Source: Okibacterium fritillariae (GTDB lineage: Bacteria > Actinomycetota > Actinomycetes > Actinomycetales > Microbacteriaceae). From it: a stretch of DNA of 64,000 bases. The stretch spans positions 1,984,001-2,048,000 of the forward strand of contig NZ_FUZP01000001.1 in NCBI RefSeq assembly GCF_900167575.1, read 5' to 3'. Each line of letters starts with the position of its first letter. The stretch's first letter is position 1. The translations under genes and the position numbers were made by a program. The notes below the pieces were generated by a model that searched no databases, was not told the origin of the DNA, and worked only from the letters and a program-made list of their open reading frames with translations. Shown here piece after piece: positions 8,854 to 17,273 of this stretch.

Positions 8854-9366
8854 TTACACCGAGCCCAGCAGGCCCTTTACGTAAGCCGCCTGGCCCACGT
8901 GCTGCAGGTCGTCGGCAATCACGCTGACGAGGCGGCTGGCCAACGTCACAGGAGGGTTCCAGCGGGTGTCGACCACGCGGTCGAGGTCGGTCTCGGTGAG
9001 CGACCGCACGTATTCGACCGTTCGCTCGTGCACCGCGTGGTGGTAGTCGAGCAGTTGGTCGGCCGTGACACCGGTCACGAGCGACACCTGCGCCGGATCC
9101 ATTCCGTAACCCGTCGCGACATCGGCGAAGGGAAGCTTGAAACTGTCGGCGAACCCCTGAGTCATCCACACCTGCTCCGACCCGGCCGCATCCGCGACGT
9201 GGTCGTCCTGCACGCGGGTGAGGTGCCACAGCAGCCACACGATCGGGTTGGCACCCGGCGCCGGGGTGAACTGCAGGTGCTCCTCGGTCAAACCGGTCGC
9301 CACTGTATCGAACGTGCCGCGCACGCGGTCGAAACCGTCGCAGATGATCTCGCTGGATGTCGTCAT
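8854..9366 (-). CDS. DinB-superfamily protein (mycothiol transferase-like)
   Basis: Four-helix-bundle protein of 170 residues in the DinB/DUF664 group, many of which use mycothiol as a thiol cofactor. The metal-binding histidines are visible in LLWHLTRVQDDH (about residue 47), YHHAVHERT (about 109) and DDLQHVGQAAYVKGLL near the C-terminus. Likely role is thiol transfer or detoxification; the substrate is unknown. Its start overlaps the stop of the upstream ChaB/Rho_N gene by 4 bp, so both are co-translated, which is unusual company for a DinB protein. Confidence 0.88.
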   Translation of the reverse strand: MTTSSEIICDGFDRVRGTFDTVATGLTEEHLQFTPAPGANPIVWLLWHLTRVQDDHVADAAGSEQVWMTQGFADSFKLPFADVATGYGMDPAQVSLVTGVTADQLLDYHHAVHERTVEYVRSLTETDLDRVVDTRWNPPVTLASRLVSVIADDLQHVGQAAYVKGLLGSV

Positions 9367-9761
9367 GAACGGGCCTTTCGGGTTTCGCGGGCATTGGCTT
9401 TCTTGATGGCCTCGACCAGTTCATCCTTGTTCATGGACGAACGACCCGAGATGTCGAGCTTCTTCGCGACGCCGAGCAGATGCTCCTTCGTCGCATTCGC
9501 GTCGACACCCTCCTGCGTCTTCTTCTCGCTGCGGCCGGCGCCGCCCTCGGCCTGTGCGTCGGAGGGGCCGCTCGACTCCTTCTTCTCCCAGTGGTCGCCC
9601 ACCTTCTCGTACTCGTGCTTCAGCGCAGCGAAAGCGGTGCGGTGCGCACGCTCACCCTCGCCGTACTCCTGCACCGCAGAATCATGGGCCTTCGACCAGA
9701 TGGCCTGGGCATGCTTCGGCGAGCGCTCGAGCGTCGACGGCAATTCCTCTGAAGCGGGCAT
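9363..9761 (-). CDS. ChaB / Rho N-terminal domain protein
   Basis: Small soluble protein of 132 residues. The N-terminal half (PASEELPSTLERSPKHAQAIWSKAHDSA...EGERAHRTAFAALKHEYEKVGDHWEKK) is the ChaB fold. The C-terminal 50 residues (TKEHLLGVAKKLDISGRSSMNKDELVEAIKKAN) are a SAP-like Rho N-terminal domain that binds nucleic acid. A charged linker rich in Ser, Glu and Lys joins them. The start ATG 9759-9761 has AAAGGAG 6 bases upstream, which decides against a longer reading. It is coupled to the DinB gene through a 4-bp overlap. Function in the cell is not established. Confidence 0.87.
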   Translation of the reverse strand: MPASEELPSTLERSPKHAQAIWSKAHDSAVQEYGEGERAHRTAFAALKHEYEKVGDHWEKKESSGPSDAQAEGGAGRSEKKTQEGVDANATKEHLLGVAKKLDISGRSSMNKDELVEAIKKANARETRKARS

Positions 9762-9913
9762 CGGATGCTCCTTTCCACAACTGTCCCCCGGCAACGGTAC
9801 GCCGCCGCCGCCGCCCCATGCAGCCCTTTGAACGGATGATGCGAAAGGAGTACGGTGCTCCGCTGGGCGGCTGTTACCCCGGCGGCTCCGGCGCAACGAC
9901 CCCAAACAACGCG

Positions 9914-10030
9914 GGCGCGCCACTCCGTCAGGCGACCACTCGGTCGGGCGACCACTCGGTCGGGCCCGCCACTCAGCCGAGGCGCGCTACTCGGCCGGGG
10001 CGCGCCACTCGGCCGGGCGACCACGCACGG
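9914..10030. repeat. imperfect tandem repeats, about 16-18 bp unit
   Basis: Six to seven imperfect head-to-tail copies of a unit close to GCGACCACTCGGTCGG occupy the leader between the ChaB gene and the NUDIX gene. Two central copies are identical; outer copies differ at 2-4 positions (CACTCCGTCAG, CACTCAGCCGAG, CTACTCGGCCGG). There are no spacers, so this is not a CRISPR. It lies immediately upstream of the NUDIX start at 10046 and may affect its promoter. Confidence 0.75.
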
Positions 10031-10045
10031 CATAGCCTCTCTGAC

Positions 10046-10486
10046 GTGACCTCGAACACCGAAACCCCCGCCGCCATCCGTGTCGTCGCCGCCGTCCTGC
10101 GCCGCGGAGACGAGATCCTCGCCTGCCGCCGGCGCCCGGGCATCTCGTCGGCCGGCCTGTGGGAGTTCCCGGGCGGCAAGGTAGAGCCCGGCGAAACACC
10201 CGAAGCCGCGCTCGCTCGCGAGATCCGCGAAGAGCTCGGCATCGACATCCGTGTCGGCGGCCTCATCGATCGATCGACGACGGCACTCGACTCGGGCCGA
10301 CTCATCGATCTCGCCTGCTACGACGCGCTCGCCGAAACCCCGCCCACACAGAGCCTCGACCACGACGAGTTGCGTTGGCTCCTGCCCCAGGACCTCGGCT
10401 CCCTCACCTGGGCCGCGCCCGACCTGCCCACCGTGGCCATCCTCAGCGCATCACCCCAGCCGCCGACGGTCGCGCCGACCCCTTAG
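10046..10486 (+). CDS. NUDIX hydrolase, MutT-like
   Basis: Pyrophosphohydrolase of 146 residues of the (deoxy)nucleoside-triphosphate type, probably cleaning oxidised nucleotides such as 8-oxo-dGTP. The Nudix box is complete at GGKVEPGETPEAALAREIREELGI (residues about 40-63), with the REIREEL metal-binding helix. RRRPGISSAGLWEFPGG before it is MutT-like. The start is GTG 10046-10048; the frame is open far upstream, but that part is the repeat tract and not protein-like. The last 4 bp overlap the end of the convergent LLM gene. Confidence 0.9.
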   Translation: MTSNTETPAAIRVVAAVLRRGDEILACRRRPGISSAGLWEFPGGKVEPGETPEAALAREIREELGIDIRVGGLIDRSTTALDSGRLIDLACYDALAETPPTQSLDHDELRWLLPQDLGSLTWAAPDLPTVAILSASPQPPTVAPTP

Positions 10487-11802
10487 AAGTCGCGCAGGTT
10501 GCCGCGCAGGCCGCCGTTGCCGAACGACGTGCGCAAGATGCCTCGGCGCCGCAGGATCGGCACCAGCTCGTCGAGCATGCGGTGGATGGTCACGGGGTGC
10601 AGATCGCCCGAGAAGATGAACCCGTCGTTATCGGCCTCGTCACCGATCTGCTCGATGAAGTCGGCGATCTCGTCGGCCGTGCCCACGAAGCCCTCGCGTG
10701 ACGAGATGCGGCCGAGCCGGGCCTTGGCGGTCAACAGCTCGCGCAGGGTCGTCGACGCGAAACTGTCGGCCTTGCCGAGCAGCCCCTTGATGCTGCCGCG
10801 CGACACGTGGTCGCCGAAGATCGCCTCGTCGACGGGGCGGTCGAGGTCGAGCTTCGTGAGGTCGGTTTCGAGGTCGCTCGACTGCCCGGCGGCCACCTGC
10901 AGCAGCGTGGCGTCGTCGGGGTGTGCCGACGCTTGAACGAGTCGGTCCGCCTCCTCCGTGCTCGCCACGATGATGGGCTTGAACACGAACAGGATGTCGA
11001 TATCGGCGGCGGTTCGCCCGTGCGCCGTCGCGGCATCCAACACTTTGGCCCTGTAGGCGCGAATCGTGTCGACATCGAGCGATGCGAGGGCCAATTGCAC
11101 CTCGGACTGTTCGCCCGCGAAGTTGAGCCCGCGCGGCGAACCGCCCGGCGACACGACGACCGGGTCCCCGCCGGCGAAGGGCAGGGCGTTCAGCGGACCA
11201 TCGAACGTGTAGTTGGCACCGCGGTGCTGCACCGCATCGAGGCGGGTCCCGTCGGCGAAACGGCCCGTCGCGGCATCCGCGATCAGGGCGTCATCACCCC
11301 AGCTGTGCCACAGGCGTCGGATGCTCGTGAGCCACTCCTCGGCCCGGTCGTAGGCCGCATCGTGCGACACGGGTTCGACACCGAAGTGCCGGCTCGACCC
11401 GACGTCGGTGACCACATTGATGCCGAAGCGGTTCGAGCTCAGGTGCTGCAACGTGGCGAACTGCCGGGCCGCCTGGTAGGGCGAATACGCCAGCGGGTTC
11501 ACGGTCGGCGCGATGCCGATATGCGAGGTCACGTCGAAGAGGTAGGGCGCGAGCATCAGCGGGTCGTGCTTCGGCCCGCCATAGGCGCTGCGGATGCGCA
11601 GGTCGAGCGTGTCGGCGTTGCCGAGGGACAGGGCATCCTCGATGATCACGAGGTCGAAGCCGGCCTGCTCGAGATCGCGGATGGACTGCTGGTAGAGCTG
11701 CGGCTCATACCAGGGGTAGTTCCACTCGTAGTAGGGATGACCCCACCCGTGCGGGCCGAAGCCGCGGGACAGGAACCAGCCGAAGTGTTGCGCTTTCGTC
11801 AT
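10483..11802 (-). CDS. LLM-class flavin-dependent monooxygenase (NtaA/DszA type)
   Basis: FMNH2-dependent monooxygenase of 439 residues in the luciferase-like NtaA/SnaA/DszA group. The N-terminal barrel strand QHFGWFLSRGFGPHGWG, the FDLVIIEDAL strand and the SSNRFGINVVTDVG stretch are characteristic. Family members oxidise chelators or organosulfur compounds with a separate flavin reductase. It is the second gene after metY with a 4-bp overlap, so a role in freeing sulfur from an organosulfur compound for methionine synthesis is a reasonable inference. No flavin reductase is seen in the window. Confidence 0.88.
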   Translation of the reverse strand: MTKAQHFGWFLSRGFGPHGWGHPYYEWNYPWYEPQLYQQSIRDLEQAGFDLVIIEDALSLGNADTLDLRIRSAYGGPKHDPLMLAPYLFDVTSHIGIAPTVNPLAYSPYQAARQFATLQHLSSNRFGINVVTDVGSSRHFGVEPVSHDAAYDRAEEWLTSIRRLWHSWGDDALIADAATGRFADGTRLDAVQHRGANYTFDGPLNALPFAGGDPVVVSPGGSPRGLNFAGEQSEVQLALASLDVDTIRAYRAKVLDAATAHGRTAADIDILFVFKPIIVASTEEADRLVQASAHPDDATLLQVAAGQSSDLETDLTKLDLDRPVDEAIFGDHVSRGSIKGLLGKADSFASTTLRELLTAKARLGRISSREGFVGTADEIADFIEQIGDEADNDGFIFSGDLHPVTIHRMLDELVPILRRRGILRTSFGNGGLRGNLRDF

Positions 11803-13259
11803 GCGAGGTGTCCGATCGGGTCGAGCGCGGCAGGGGCCGACGTGTCGAGGGCGGCTCCGTTACCGGGAGCGGCACCAGCACCAGCACCGTCACCGGAACC
11901 ACCAGCAGCAGCACCAGCACCGTCAACGGCACCAGCACCAGCGGCGGCTGCTACCCGGAGGGCCCGCTCCAGATCAGCCAGCAGGTCGGCCTCGTCCTCG
12001 ATGCCGATCGACAGACGCAACAGGCCCGGCCACACACCGGCCGCCCGTCGCTCGTCTTCGGTGCGCGCCGCGTGCGACGTCGAGGCCGGATGGATGACGA
12101 GCGAACGCACATCGCCGAGGTGAGTCATCCTCGTGAAGATTTGGACGGCGTCGAAGAAGGCGCGCGCCGCCTCGACTCCCCCGCGCAGCGTGAACGAAAA
12201 CACCGAGCCCTGCCCGCGCGGCAGATACCGCTCGGCCAGCGCGTGATACGGGCTCGACTCCAGGCCCGAGTAGTCGACCGAGTGCACCTCGGGTCGCTGC
12301 TCCAACCACCGCGCCACGGCCAGAGCGTTGCGCGACTGCCGTTCCACGCGCAGCGACAGCGTCTCGACCCCCTGCTGGATGAGGAACGCGTTCAGCGGCG
12401 ACGGTGTCGGGCCGAAACGGGCCGCCACGACATCCTTGGCGTACACGAAGTAGGCGTCGGGCCCGAAACGTTCGACGAACGACAGCCCCCCAAGCGACCG
12501 CGACGGTTCGTTGAGGTGCGGAAAACGTGCGGCATCGGCCCAGTCGAAGGTGCCCGCGTCGACGATGACCCCGCCCAGCACCGACCCGTGCCCGGCCAAG
12601 AACTTGCTCGCCGAGTGGATGACGATGTCGGCCCCGTGCTCGATCGGGCGCTGCAGATAAGGCGTCGCAAACGTGTTGTCGACCACCAACGGGATGCCGT
12701 TGCGGTGCGCCACCCCCGCCACGAGCTCGATGTCGACCAGATCGTTCTTCGGGTTCGGAATCGACTCGACGAACACCGCCCTCGTGTTCGGCCGGATCGC
12801 CGCCTGCCACGCCCCCGCGTCGTTCGCGTCGTCGACGAACCCGGCTTCGATGCCCAGCCGTCCGAAGTTCTCGACCAGCAGCCCGCGAGACCCCTCATAC
12901 AGGCTGGATGCCGCCAGCACATGATCCCCCGCCTGCAACAGTCCCAACAGCGCCACGGATGCCGCAGCCTGCCCACTGCCCACGAGCAACGCGTTGCGCC
13001 CCCGCTCGAGCACCGCCAGGCGGCGCTCGACAGAAGCCGTCGTCGGATTGCCCGTGCGCGTGTAGGAGTACCCGTCGCCGGAACCCGTCGCGCCGTCGAA
13101 GCGGTCCGCGGCCTGCTCGAAATCGTCGAAGACGAAGCCCGCGCTCAAATAGATGGGCGTCGCACGCGCGTGGAAGCCGTCGCCATCCGTGCCGACGCCG
13201 CCGTGCAATTGCTGCGTGCTGAATCCCAGCTCGGGTTCCCGCGTATCGAGGGGTGCCAT
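11799..13259 (-). CDS. metY: O-acetylhomoserine sulfhydrylase with Gly/Ala tail
   Basis: PLP enzyme of 486 residues that joins sulfide to O-acetylhomoserine to give homocysteine. Visible elements are GFSTQQLHGG at the N-terminus, the PLP phosphate-binding GSGQAAASVALL, SLYEGSRGLL, and the Schiff-base lysine in HSASKFLAGHG. The sequence ending RLSIGIEDEADLLADLERAL is the normal C-terminus. It is followed by an extra tail of about 50 residues made of Gly/Ala runs, encoded by a simple CACCAG-type repeat. The start ATG 13257-13259 has AAGGAG 8 bases upstream. Coupled to the downstream monooxygenase through a 4-bp overlap. Confidence 0.93.
   Translation of the reverse strand: MAPLDTREPELGFSTQQLHGGVGTDGDGFHARATPIYLSAGFVFDDFEQAADRFDGATGSGDGYSYTRTGNPTTASVERRLAVLERGRNALLVGSGQAAASVALLGLLQAGDHVLAASSLYEGSRGLLVENFGRLGIEAGFVDDANDAGAWQAAIRPNTRAVFVESIPNPKNDLVDIELVAGVAHRNGIPLVVDNTFATPYLQRPIEHGADIVIHSASKFLAGHGSVLGGVIVDAGTFDWADAARFPHLNEPSRSLGGLSFVERFGPDAYFVYAKDVVAARFGPTPSPLNAFLIQQGVETLSLRVERQSRNALAVARWLEQRPEVHSVDYSGLESSPYHALAERYLPRGQGSVFSFTLRGGVEAARAFFDAVQIFTRMTHLGDVRSLVIHPASTSHAARTEDERRAAGVWPGLLRLSIGIEDEADLLADLERALRVAAAAGAGAVDGAGAAAGGSGDGAGAGAAPGNGAALDTSAPAALDPIGHLA
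11871..11949. repeat. CACCAG-rich simple repeat within metY 3' end
   Basis: A low-complexity stretch, on the plus strand mostly CACCAG and CAGCAG triplet pairs with a longer unit (CACCAGCACCGTCA) appearing twice. It encodes the Gly/Ala-rich tail of the MetY protein and probably varies in length between strains. Confidence 0.75.
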
Positions 13260-13421
13260 GGCGCCGCTCCTTCCGTCTGCCGACCGGAGGTTCGGGGCAT
13301 CCGGTGCGTTGTCACAGACTCGCACGCGCTCGCCGCGGCCGCGCGAATGCGAACCACTGTTACGAAACGGGCGCCCCGCTTGCGGCGTCGGACAACGCGC
13401 GCGGCGCCGGAGCAAGAGTCG
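13260..13421. other. intergenic region upstream of metY
   Basis: This 162-bp gap must hold the metY promoter. No riboswitch-like set of paired elements could be recognised by eye. No small gene is seen. Confidence 0.5.
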
Positions 13422-14768
13422 CTACGACGCGGTGACGGGCTTCACGCGGTCGGACGGCATGCGCAGGGCGAAGAGCGCGGCCGCCGCCATGATGACGAAC
13501 GCCGAGGCGAACGCCGCCGGGAAGGAGTAGAGGTCGAGCAGCAGGCCGGCCACGAGGGGTCCGGCGATGGCTCCCGCATCCGAGAACGCCTGGAAGAGCG
13601 CCACCGGTTTGCCGCCGCGCGCTCCGGCCGCATCGCCCACGGCTGCGGCGGGCGCCGTGCCCATGAACGCGGCCGCGACGCCATAGACGCACAGGAGCAC
13701 GATGAGCAGCCACAGCGACGTCACGAACGGGATCGCCATCATGGTGACGGCCCCCACCGCGAAGGCACCGACGATGGCCGGTTTGCGGCCGACGGTGTCG
13801 ACGAAACGCCCGGCCGGCGCCAGCGCGATGGTCTGCGCGACGGCCGCGACCGCGAACGCGATACCCGTCCACGCGGGCTCCTGATGGAGCGCCTCGACGA
13901 CGAGCACGGGGATCAACGCTCCGCGCACACCCATGGCCGACCAGCCCTGCGCCAGGTTCGAGAGGCACGCCACCTGGAAACGGCGGTCGCGGATGACCCG
14001 GCCCAACGGGATGACCTCGGCCGCGGCATCCACCTCGGCCCGTTTGCGACCGCTCAACAGGAAGAGGCCCACGAGACCCGCAATCGCGAGCGTCACGGCG
14101 TAGAAGAAGAAGGGTGCTGTGAGCGACACCGTGGCAAGCAGGCCACCGACCGCGGGGCCCGCCATACCGCCGATGAGGAACCCGCCCTGATAGAAACCGA
14201 CGGCGCGGCCCCGCAACTTCGGCGATGTGGATGACAGCAGCAACGTCATGGCCGCAACCGAGAACATGGCCGAGCCGATGCCCCCGGCGCCGCGCAGCAG
14301 CAACACCTGCGGGTAGGTGTGCGCCAGCCCGACGAGCCCCGACGACAGGGCCACGATGCCGATGCCGCTCGCGAGGATGGTGCGCTCGCCCGCCCAATCC
14401 ATGAGCTTGCCGACGAACGGGTTGGCCACGAGACGCATGACCGCGAACGCCGAGACGACAGCACCCACCTCGACATAACCGACACCGAACGAGCGCACGT
14501 AGACGGGCAACACGGGAACGACGACGCCGAAACCGACCATCACGAAGAAGGCGACCACACCCAGCACGAGCACATCGCGCGGCAGCTTCTCGCGCGGCAC
14601 CCTTCCGGGCTTCGAGCGCGGGCCGGATGTCGCGCCAGAGGCCGCTCCCGGCAGAGCGCTCGATTCGCCCGTCACGTCGACGAGCTCGGCTCCCACGCCC
14701 GGCTGTCCAGCGGCTTCGGACCGGTCCCGTCGAGAGAAAACGCGGGCGAGGTCGGAGAAGCGTGGCAC
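13422..14768 (-). CDS. MFS transporter
   Basis: Inner-membrane secondary transporter of 448 residues. About 75 polar N-terminal residues precede the first membrane segment (VLVLGVVAFFVMVGFGVVVPVLPVYV), then about 12 segments follow, with the cytoplasmic loop motif GKLMDWAGERT between TM2 and TM3. It resembles the multidrug/tetracycline-type DHA1 exporters. The long hydrophilic N-terminus is unusual, but the start ATG 14766-14768 is the only good one upstream. It stands alone between metY and the LysR gene; the substrate is unknown. Confidence 0.88.
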   Translation of the reverse strand: MPRFSDLARVFSRRDRSEAAGQPGVGAELVDVTGESSALPGAASGATSGPRSKPGRVPREKLPRDVLVLGVVAFFVMVGFGVVVPVLPVYVRSFGVGYVEVGAVVSAFAVMRLVANPFVGKLMDWAGERTILASGIGIVALSSGLVGLAHTYPQVLLLRGAGGIGSAMFSVAAMTLLLSSTSPKLRGRAVGFYQGGFLIGGMAGPAVGGLLATVSLTAPFFFYAVTLAIAGLVGLFLLSGRKRAEVDAAAEVIPLGRVIRDRRFQVACLSNLAQGWSAMGVRGALIPVLVVEALHQEPAWTGIAFAVAAVAQTIALAPAGRFVDTVGRKPAIVGAFAVGAVTMMAIPFVTSLWLLIVLLCVYGVAAAFMGTAPAAAVGDAAGARGGKPVALFQAFSDAGAIAGPLVAGLLLDLYSFPAAFASAFVIMAAAALFALRMPSDRVKPVTAS

Positions 14769-14815
14769 GCTCTCAGATTACGTCAGCGCCGGGCCCGCGT
14801 CGTACGCCGCGCACC

Positions 14816-15673
14816 TCACGCCGCGCGGCTCACCCCGCGGCTCACGATGGCCGACTTCAGCGCCTCGACCGAGTCCTGCGCCGCCGCCGGATTCGCCATC
14901 AACACGTAGTCGACGTCGCCGAGCTCGGGCAGTGTGAAACGGTTGCTCACCTTCACGAGATCGGCGGGAATCAACGCCTGCGGAAAAACGGCCACGCCCA
15001 TCCCCGCCCGCACGGCAGCCAGCACCCCGTTCACGTCACGCGTGTTGCAGGTGATGCGCCACGTGCGCCCCGCCGCCTCGAGCGCCTCGATCGCCATCTG
15101 CCGGCTGAGGCTCGGCCCCTGATAGGCGATGAGCGGCACGGGCGCGCCGTCCTCGATCGTCATCTTCTCCTGCCCCACCCACACCATCGAGTCACGGGCC
15201 ACACGCGTCGATTCCGTCTCGTCGCCCGCGCTCTGCTTGATGAAGATGAGGTCGAGGTGCCCGGCCTCGAGCCGCCGCCGCAGCGGCCCGCTCTGGTTCA
15301 CGGTCAGCTCGAGGTTGATCTGCGGATACAACTGACGAAAATGCCTCAGGATACGCGGCAGCTGCGTGATGGCCAGGTCATCGGCCGCACCGAAGCGCAA
15401 CCGCCCCTTCATGGCCGAGCCACTGAAGTAACTCTCGGCCGCCGCATGCGCCGCCAGGATCGTGCGCGCGAAACCGGCCATGGCATCGCCGTTGTCGGTC
15501 AACCGCACCTCGCGCGTGTCGCGCACGATGAGCGTGCGCCCGGCCGCCTTCTCGAGCTTGCTCATCTGCTGGCTCACGGTGGGCTGGCTGAGGCCCAGTT
15601 GCTGGGCGGCGCGCGTGAAGCTGTGCGTCTCGGCGACCACGAGCAGCGTCTTCAGAAGGATGGGATCGAACAC
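14816..15673 (-). CDS. LysR family transcriptional regulator
   Basis: Regulator of 285 residues, normal for LysR. The N-terminal winged helix is clear (LLKTLLVVAETHSFTRAAQQLGLSQPTVSQQMSKLE), followed by the periplasmic-binding-type effector domain from about residue 85. The start is set at GTG 15671-15673 with GAGAGG 6 bases upstream, giving VFDPILLKTLL; a longer frame reaches 15727 but runs into the operator. Divergent to an MFS gene, with a perfect inverted repeat between them, so control of that transporter is likely. Confidence 0.9.
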   Translation of the reverse strand: MFDPILLKTLLVVAETHSFTRAAQQLGLSQPTVSQQMSKLEKAAGRTLIVRDTREVRLTDNGDAMAGFARTILAAHAAAESYFSGSAMKGRLRFGAADDLAITQLPRILRHFRQLYPQINLELTVNQSGPLRRRLEAGHLDLIFIKQSAGDETESTRVARDSMVWVGQEKMTIEDGAPVPLIAYQGPSLSRQMAIEALEAAGRTWRITCNTRDVNGVLAAVRAGMGVAVFPQALIPADLVKVSNRFTLPELGDVDYVLMANPAAAQDSVEALKSAIVSRGVSRAA

Positions 15674-15724
15674 GGTGCACCTCTCGGGGGCGGGCGGCGC
15701 GACATCCGCTCGCATTGATAAAAC

Positions 15725-15748
15725 CAATGGCAGTAATAGTAGCCATTG
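15725..15748. promoter_or_regulatory. inverted repeat, probable LysR binding site
   Basis: CAATGGC (15725-15731) and GCCATTG (15742-15748) form a perfect 7-bp inverted repeat around an A/T-rich 10-bp spacer, in the divergent gap between the LysR and MFS genes. Its place about 50 bp upstream of the LysR start fits an autoregulatory recognition site. Confidence 0.6.
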
Positions 15749-15837
15749 AGGGTCCGAATAAACAGGATGCGTTTAGCGTTGAATCAGTATCCCGACCTAT
15801 ACGTAACCAGCCGCCTCCTTCCTGACCAGAGACATCC

Positions 15838-17247
15838 GTGACTTCTTCTCCTTCTACCGCAACCGCCGCCGCCTTCCCTCCCACCGAGCCCCTGTCCGTC
15901 ACCACCGTGCGGCCGCCGTGGAAGCACACCTTCATCGCCCTCTCCATCCCCAACTTCCGCATCTGGACGGCCGGCAACTTCGTCGCCATGACCGCGGGAT
16001 GGATGCAGCGCATCGCCCAGGACTGGCTCGTGCTCGAGCTCACCGGCAGCGCGACCGCCGTGGGCATCACGGTGGCCATGCAGTTCGCGCCCATGCTCTT
16101 CTTCGGGCTGCTGGGCGGCGTCTTCGTCGACCGCTACTCCAAGCGCATGCTCATGATGATCACGCAGTCGATCTTCGCCGTGCTGAGCCTGGGGCTCGCG
16201 GCCCTCACGCTCTCGGGCGCGGTCCAGGCCTGGCATGTGTTCGCCATCGCCTTCGCCACGGGCATGGTCACCGTGATCGACAACCCCGCGCGTCAGGTGA
16301 TCGTGTCCGAGCTCGTCGGCCACCGGCACCTGCGCAACGCCATTAGCGTCAACTCGTCGGTGTTCCAGCTCGGCGGCATGATCGGGCCCGCCATTGCCGG
16401 CGTGCTGCTGCTCGCGGTCGGCGCGGGTTGGGCCTTCGCCATCAACGGTGTCGCGTGCATCCTGGTGGTCGGCATGTTGACGCTGCTGCGCACGTCGCAG
16501 ATGACGCGTCTCGCGCCCGCTCCCCGCACGAAGGGGCAATTGCGACAGGGGCTCGGCTATGCGGTGTCGAAGCCCACGATCGTCTACCCCGTCATCCTGG
16601 TCGCGGTCTTCGCCGTCTTCGGGCTGACCATGCCCGTGCTGCTCGCCTCCTACGCCGACGAGGTGTTCAACGTGGGCGCCGGCGGCTACGGCCTCTTCAA
16701 CTCGATGGTGGCGGTGGGCGCGCTCACGGGCGCACTGCTCTCGACGCGTCGCGCCTCCATACGCCTGCGCACCATCGTGTTCGGCGTCTTCATCACGGGT
16801 GTGCTGCAGGCTGCCGCGGGCCTCATGCCCTCGGTCGGCTTCTTCGCCGCCATCCTCGTCACGGTCGGGATGTCTGCGCTCCTGTTCCAGACCGCCAGCA
16901 ACTCGCTCGTGCAGCTGTCGTCCAACGTGGGCATCCGCGGTCGGGTCATGTCGCTCTACGTGCTCGTGCTCCTCGGCGGCCAGGCCATCGGCGGACCGCT
17001 CATGGGCTGGATCGTCGAAACGTTCGGCGCCCACATCGGCATGATCGTCTCGGGCGCCATGCCCGCCTTCGCGGCGGCCATCGTCGGCATCGTGCTCGCC
17101 CGCCGCGGCCAACTCACGCTCGAGGTCGAGGTGCACCGCGCCCTCCCCCACGTGCACATCGTGCCGCGTTCCGGTGCCCGTTCGCGCAGCCGGGCACAAA
17201 GAATCATGAGAGATCAGACCCTTTCGGTGCGGCCGAAAAGGCGATAA
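15838..17247 (+). CDS. MFS transporter, EntS/MFS_3 type
   Basis: Inner-membrane transporter of 469 residues with about 12 membrane segments, similar in form to MFS_3 exporters such as enterobactin exporter-like proteins. The opening region NFRIWTAGNFVAMTAGWMQRIAQDWLVLELTGS is the common signature of this group, followed by LLGGVFVDRYSKR. The start is GTG 15838 with only a weak ribosome site. It is divergent from the LysR regulator, which probably controls it. It ends 26 bp before the RNA helicase gene. Confidence 0.9.
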   Translation: MTSSPSTATAAAFPPTEPLSVTTVRPPWKHTFIALSIPNFRIWTAGNFVAMTAGWMQRIAQDWLVLELTGSATAVGITVAMQFAPMLFFGLLGGVFVDRYSKRMLMMITQSIFAVLSLGLAALTLSGAVQAWHVFAIAFATGMVTVIDNPARQVIVSELVGHRHLRNAISVNSSVFQLGGMIGPAIAGVLLLAVGAGWAFAINGVACILVVGMLTLLRTSQMTRLAPAPRTKGQLRQGLGYAVSKPTIVYPVILVAVFAVFGLTMPVLLASYADEVFNVGAGGYGLFNSMVAVGALTGALLSTRRASIRLRTIVFGVFITGVLQAAAGLMPSVGFFAAILVTVGMSALLFQTASNSLVQLSSNVGIRGRVMSLYVLVLLGGQAIGGPLMGWIVETFGAHIGMIVSGAMPAFAAAIVGIVLARRGQLTLEVEVHRALPHVHIVPRSGARSRSRAQRIMRDQTLSVRPKRR

Positions 17248-17273
17248 GGGGTGCGACACACTACCGTTGACTT

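Noticed and set aside
9914-10030. Possible CRISPR array
   Set aside because: Units are 16-18 bp, head-to-tail, imperfect and without spacers; no cas gene is in the window.
13260-13421. SAM-type riboswitch before metY
   Set aside because: Expected for some metY genes, but no set of paired helices could be traced by eye; a covariance-model search would decide.
11808-14234. Plus-strand open frame of 808 residues across metY and MFS
   Set aside because: Spans two well-defined genes and an intergenic gap in antisense; Arg/Asp/His-rich without domains.
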